Translations under genes and position numbers: made by a program
In this document: one piece after another, positions 59,968-64,000 of the stretch
Layout of the letters: every line of letters begins with the position of its first letter
Numbering within the stretch: position 1 is the first letter of the stretch
The notes under the pieces: generated by a model
What the model saw: only the letters and a program-made list of their open reading frames with translations
Databases searched by the model: none
What the model was told of the DNA's origin: nothing
Origin: Bradysia coprophila
Taxonomy: Eukaryota; Arthropoda; Insecta; Diptera; Sciaridae
NCBI RefSeq assembly: GCF_014529535.1
Contig: NW_023503372.1
Coordinates: forward strand, 4,134,988 to 4,198,987
Reading direction: 5' to 3'
Length of the DNA stretch: 64,000 bases

Positions 59968-61908
59968 CTACAGTTCAGCCTTTTCGAATTCAGCCAATGG
60001 CGCGGATACATTTAGTAGTTTCATCTCCGTCTTTTCACCATGGATTTTGTTCCATTTCTGTATTTCGACACTACCAAACACAATAAAAATTATGGCACTG
60101 GCTATGAGCATAGCGGCCCCAATCAGAAAAACGTATTGCCACTCTTCGTCGGAACTCTAAAATTTTATCATATTGAAAACTAAAACATCCAACGCTCAGT
60201 TCTGACAAAGTAGAATATTGGTGGGACATAAAAAACCTCAGTTGGTCACACTGATTTCGAACTATTGGTATGGCGAAATCCTATTTTAGAGTGTTATGAT
60301 GAAAGAGAAAGAGATATTTTGACAAGTATCGCAAGGCCAGTTATAATAAACTGGTCTTCGGTCGTGAAAGAGAAGTAAATACTTTGACAAGTACCCCAAG
60401 GCAAGTTATAATAACTAGTCTTTGGTTTTCTCGCTCTGATCATAACAGTCTATGGGACGATGATGTAGCGTTGCGTTGTAGTACTGTAAACGCTGCATCG
60501 ATTAATAAAATTTTGGCATTACTAGTTCAAAAGCAGTGTGACCCGTTTGACCAACTGACGCTTTTTTGCCCTACGAATATTCTACTTTGTCGCACGTTTG
60601 TCATCCACCTTTTTTACCTTTGTCTTCGTAAAATGAGCGATGACCAACGGAGCGATGAAGCTGATAATGATTATGAATTATAGCTTTATCAAGTTTTAAG
60701 TAAGAGCAAAAACTATACGCACCCCTGTGTCGATCCGAATGTGTGAATGAAGGCAAAAATGGTTGTAGCAAAGTTAGGTGAAAGATCATGAGGATTTTGC
60801 AACGAAGTGATGGATATTGCGCCAGAAAAACCGAGTGCCAATGATATAAACGTAATGCAGACATATGGTCGATTGCCAACAAACATAAGACCAATGAGGA
60901 AGCATGCCGGTATAATATGAGCTGAAAATTTTGCGAAGATTTATGCGTAATAAAGACCGATAAACGTTTGGGGGCTTACAGCACACTGCGAAACCCTTCC
61001 GTATGAAATTTGCACTCATCAATTTCCTTTTAAACATAAAGTCCCCAAGAAATCCGAAGCCAATCGCGAAGATGAATCTTGCGATGTACGGAATGCTACT
61101 TAAAACGCCCGTTGCTGCTATATCGAAATGATGAACCTTGAATTGGCGCGAAAATGAAATTTGAACTCGTTAAATAGCGAAAATTGCATACGTCACTCAA
61201 GTATTTCGGTGCTGCTGTGAGGAAGACGTACAGTGAAAATAAAAGCCCAAAATGGAATATGGTCAGAGCCCAAAATGGTACTGAGAGCATCATAGACTTA
61301 ATTGGCGGCCAGGGTTTCTGTATGAAAATTTCGAAATTTACTAAATTATTTTCCCGATGTACGGCTTTGTATACCTTCGTTGGTGCGACGATCACTTTGC
61401 TTAAAATAAATTCCTTCTCTTCTGTTGATATCCGAGGGTGAACCTTTGGCGAATCGTAGACAATATAGTGCCATGCTGCTGCATATACACCGAGTATGAG
61501 AACGACCACATAAAATCCGTAATGCCATCCATAGTATTCGATTATGAAACCAGACATGGACCAATCTATGACTGTACCAAGACCATTGGCCATATACGCA
61601 GACAGAAACTTGCCCTTTTCGTTTGGTGGTGCCCAGTTCGAAATTAGAGATTGCATTGACGGGGAAATCGTTGCCATTGCCATTCCACTGCCAAAACGAA
61701 CACCAATCGAGAGCCATAGATAATTTGCTGCTACTGGTGTTACTCCAGATAGTATTGCGGCAGCTGTTAAACCAACGCCAACCACTTTTCGCGCACCATA
61801 ACGTTCAGCAAGTACTCCAGCAATGAACGTGGTTACGACAACTCCCCAAAAATACGATCCAATTACTAAACTTTGCTCATAGGCTGACCACGCATATCGG
61901 GGACCGTA
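59968..61908 (-). CDS. SLC17-type MFS transporter (inorganic phosphate/anion cotransporter-like), N-terminus missing
   Basis: Exons, 5' to 3': 61908-61192, 61136-60980, 60921-60723, 60660-60618 and 60156-59968, with consistent phases; stop at 59968. Family features: SAYEQSLVIGSYFWGVVVTT (TM2 start), LAERYGARKV, RFGSGMAMATISPSMQSLISNWAPPNEKG split over TM4, KYLSD/VHHFDI joining as in SLC17, GFLGDFMF, GFIAPLVIAHF and EEWQYVFLIGAAM near the C-terminus. Known relatives are 12-TM plasma-membrane or vesicular organic-anion/phosphate carriers; the substrate is unknown. Within exon 1, 61318-61362 (GTAC...ACAG, 45 nt, in frame) is probably a very short intron, since skipping it restores the usual KPWPPIKSMM spacing. 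The exon's acceptor sits 5 bp from the start of a long inverted repeat. About 60-100 N-terminal residues are not found in the window. A minus-strand AATAAA lies at 59863-59858. Confidence 0.88.
60204..60591. repeat. Foldback with internal tandem duplication in last SLC17 intron
   Basis: The left arm GACAAAGTAGAATATTGGTG and the right arm (...ACGAATATTCTACTTTGTC) pair. The next inner words also pair (CAGTTGGTCACACTG and CAGTGTGACC...GACCAACTG). Inside are two direct copies of about 60 bp (60302-60361, 60365-60424) sharing TTTGACAAGTA, AAGGC and AGTTATAATAA. Confidence 0.6.
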
Positions 61909-61912
61909 CTGG

Positions 61913-64000
61913 GAGTTGCGGGAAGAAGAACAACTACATGAGTAGTAAGACTTAAATTATTTGCCGTAGCATTTACGTGTACCGATTGTTCAATATTCAA
62001 TTATAACCAAATCCATACAATAGTACCGAATTGGCAATATAATCACCGAAATTCGTTATTTTACTATATTTCAGCCAAAATAAGAAACCTTTTTTCACGA
62101 TCCTGAATACAGCGCGTAACTCGATTTTAAACTCATTTTGCTTAAAACGTAAGCACTATGAGTGCCATTCAAGAATGTTAAGAACTTCCTGAATTCATTG
62201 TTTTCCCAGCAATTTGTTACTGATCGATCGATCGTTCCGAAAGAAGACAAATTTTGTTGGGATAAAACATGGAAAACGCGGAAATAATGATTATAAAAAA
62301 TACACTCCACTACAATGAATGTCGGATAATTTCTTTTAAAAACGCCTTTTTTTTATTAAGTATGACCCGACCTGACAGTATCAATTCAAATTTGTTGAAT
62401 CAGAAATTTGCATCTGAGAATGTAAAAATTTACAGAACAGAAAAACAAAATCAAATTCATCGTATGCGAAATCCGAAATAAAATATGAAAACTAGTAATT
62501 GGTGTATCGTAACATCACAACAATAATTCATCACATTGGAATTTATAACATTGAGCACCACCCGATAATTATTTTCGAAAGAAAACAAAAATTCTTTAAC
62601 ATTAATTTCGCACAGTCAATAATCAAATATTCGAATCCAGCCCGCCGCGCCGTACTGACAAAAATACGCAAATTTAGTACATAATGACATCAAAGTTGCC
62701 AACGTAAACCGTCAAATGCGTGTATAAATCATGTCGAAGTTGTTTTGATTTATCAAGTTGAAAACAAATTATTTGTTTCAAAGATTTGCTCTGAAAATTT
62801 TAAAAACGCAAATTTGCGAACTTATCAGTGTTTTTCTTTATAAAAGTGTTCAAATCTGTGAAGTGTGTTTGGAAAATTGCCGAGATTTGCAAAGAAAGTG
62901 ATCAAGTTAATTCAGAAATTACGCAAATTTGCCGATCAAATATTGCAAATTTGTACTGAAAAAGACAAATTTGCCAACCTTTGCTCGGCAAATTTGCGGA
63001 CTTCCCACAATGATTTGCTTAATCTGATGGTGGATTTGTATTCTCGCATCCTTGAAATATGGAGATTTGCCCAGAAAATATTGAATCATTTCCTATTTTC
63101 CTTAAATTTGCCACTTAACCATTCGGTGGCAAAGCCATTTGTTCTACGACATTATAAGTAAAAAAAAGCAAATTTGTTTCAAATCTTTTCGCTCAAATGT
63201 CTCGTTTTTTCGGCATTTTTCCTTAAGTTCAGTTAAGTGTAAATCAAAAACTTGTGGTAATTGATGGTATTGAATGAGCATGAGCGAATGGTTTTTGTGC
63301 GAAATTAAAATCAAAGAATTTTCTTTTCTTCTGAAAGTAATTATCGGGTGGTGCTCAATGTTTTAAATTCCTAAGTGATGAATTTTATTGTTGTGATGTT
63401 CGGATACACCAATTACTAGTTTTCATATTTTATTTCGGATTTCGCATACGATGAATTTGATTTTGTTTTGCTGTTCTGTAAATTTGTAGATGCTTTTGTC
63501 AGATGCAAATTTGTGATTCAACAAATTTGAAATACTGTCAGGTCGGGTCATATTTAATAAAAAAAGGCGTTTTTAAAAGAAATTATCCGACATTCATTGT
63601 AGTGGAGTGTGTTTTTTATAATCATTATTTCCGCGTTTTCCATGTTTTATCCCAACAAAATTTGTCTTCTTTCGGATCGATCGATCGATCAGTAACAAAT
63701 TGCTGGGAAAACAATGAATTCAGGAAGTTCTTAACATTCTTGAATGGCACTCATAGTACTTAGGTTTTAACCAAAATGTGTTTAAAATCGAGTTACGCGC
63801 TGTATTCAGGATCGTGAAAAAAATGTTTCTTATTTTGGCTGAAATATAGTAAAATAACGAATTTCGGTGAGTATATTGCCAATTCGGTACTATTGTATGG
63901 ATTTGGTTATAATTGAATATTGAACAATCGGTACACGTAAATGCTGCGGCAAACAATTTAAGTCTTACTATTCGCGTAGTTGTTCTTCTTCCCGCAACTC
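61913..64000. repeat. Large inverted repeat (arms ~700 bp, spacer ~684 bp)
   Basis: 61913-62613 is the reverse complement of 63298-64000 at very roughly 90% identity or better, with small indels. Examples are GAGTTGCGGGAAGAAGAACA at the left and TGTTCTTCTTCCCGCAACTC at the right, and the shared GATCGATCGATC near 62225 and 63680. The right arm reaches the last base of the window, so it may continue. The left arm starts 5 bp from the SLC17 exon acceptor. It is either a giant foldback transposon or the start of an inverted duplication that includes the SLC17 gene. The left-arm open frame (62310-62095) has its inverse in the right arm and no known family. Confidence 0.85.
62640..63190. repeat. 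AAATTTGC word-iterated spacer of the large inverted repeat
   Basis: GCAAATTTG, AAATTTGC or close variants (AGATTTGC, CAAATTTGT, GGATTTGT) occur about twenty times in 550 bp at irregular spacing. The word is near-palindromic. A 98-codon open frame here (62865-63161) simply translates the word as FA/KFA and is not claimed as a gene. Confidence 0.6.

Noticed and set aside
62865-63161. 98-codon open frame in the inverted-repeat spacer
   Set aside because: It is a direct translation of the iterated AAATTTGC word, without independent coding signal.
1-64000. CRISPR array or bacterial defence/mobile system
   Set aside because: No regularly spaced direct repeats with unique spacers, no bacterial gene organisation; genes contain spliceosomal introns throughout.

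Overview
The window is animal nuclear DNA, most likely from an insect and probably a dipteran. It is AT-rich, its genes are split by short introns (about 45-100 bp) plus a few long ones, and it encodes metazoan families: an Rnd-type Rho GTPase, mitochondrial MCAD, SON, a MOV10-like helicase, and SLC5 and SLC17 transporters. There are no bacterial operons, plasmid functions or CRISPR arrays. The fly assignment is inferred from gene families, intron style and a TATA plus TCAGT core promoter; I ran no search.

Layout. 1-11.7 kb is repeat-rich non-coding DNA. 11.8-26.7 kb (+) is an atypical Rho/Rnd GTPase with a 13.3-kb first coding intron. 26.7-31.2 kb is non-coding and repeat-rich. 31.2-34.1 and 36.3-38.9 kb (+) hold two tandem MCAD (medium-chain acyl-CoA dehydrogenase) genes. 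Three genes follow on the minus strand: SON (45.6-39.0 kb), a MOV10-like SF1 helicase (49.6-46.7 kb) and an SLC5 sodium:solute symporter (56.4-51.8 kb). 58.7-59.1 kb holds non-LTR retrotransposon debris. 59.3-59.7 kb (+) is a candidate small secreted-protein gene. 60.0-61.9 kb (-) is an SLC17-type MFS transporter that lacks its N-terminus in this window. 61.9-64.0 kb is a very large inverted repeat that runs off the window edge.

The genes do not form one pathway. They are ordinary housekeeping or membrane genes that happen to be neighbours. Gene models were built by hand from splice sites, phase continuity and family alignment. All except the SLC5 model close in frame. The MOV10-like model closes only if a 31-nt segment is removed.

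The unusual part is the non-coding DNA. It is crowded with short foldback (MITE-like) elements, some with perfect terminal inverted repeats or target-site duplications. About 15 copies of a roughly 100-bp dispersed element carry a TATCGATA/CGATA core. Several tracts are built from one iterated short word (ACCTG/CCCGA, GGAAAATTT, AAATTTGC), often flipping to its reverse complement halfway. The best gene-level finding is the MCAD pair: the 5' copy lacks one intron exactly where it is almost identical to the 3' copy, which suggests conversion by a cDNA.
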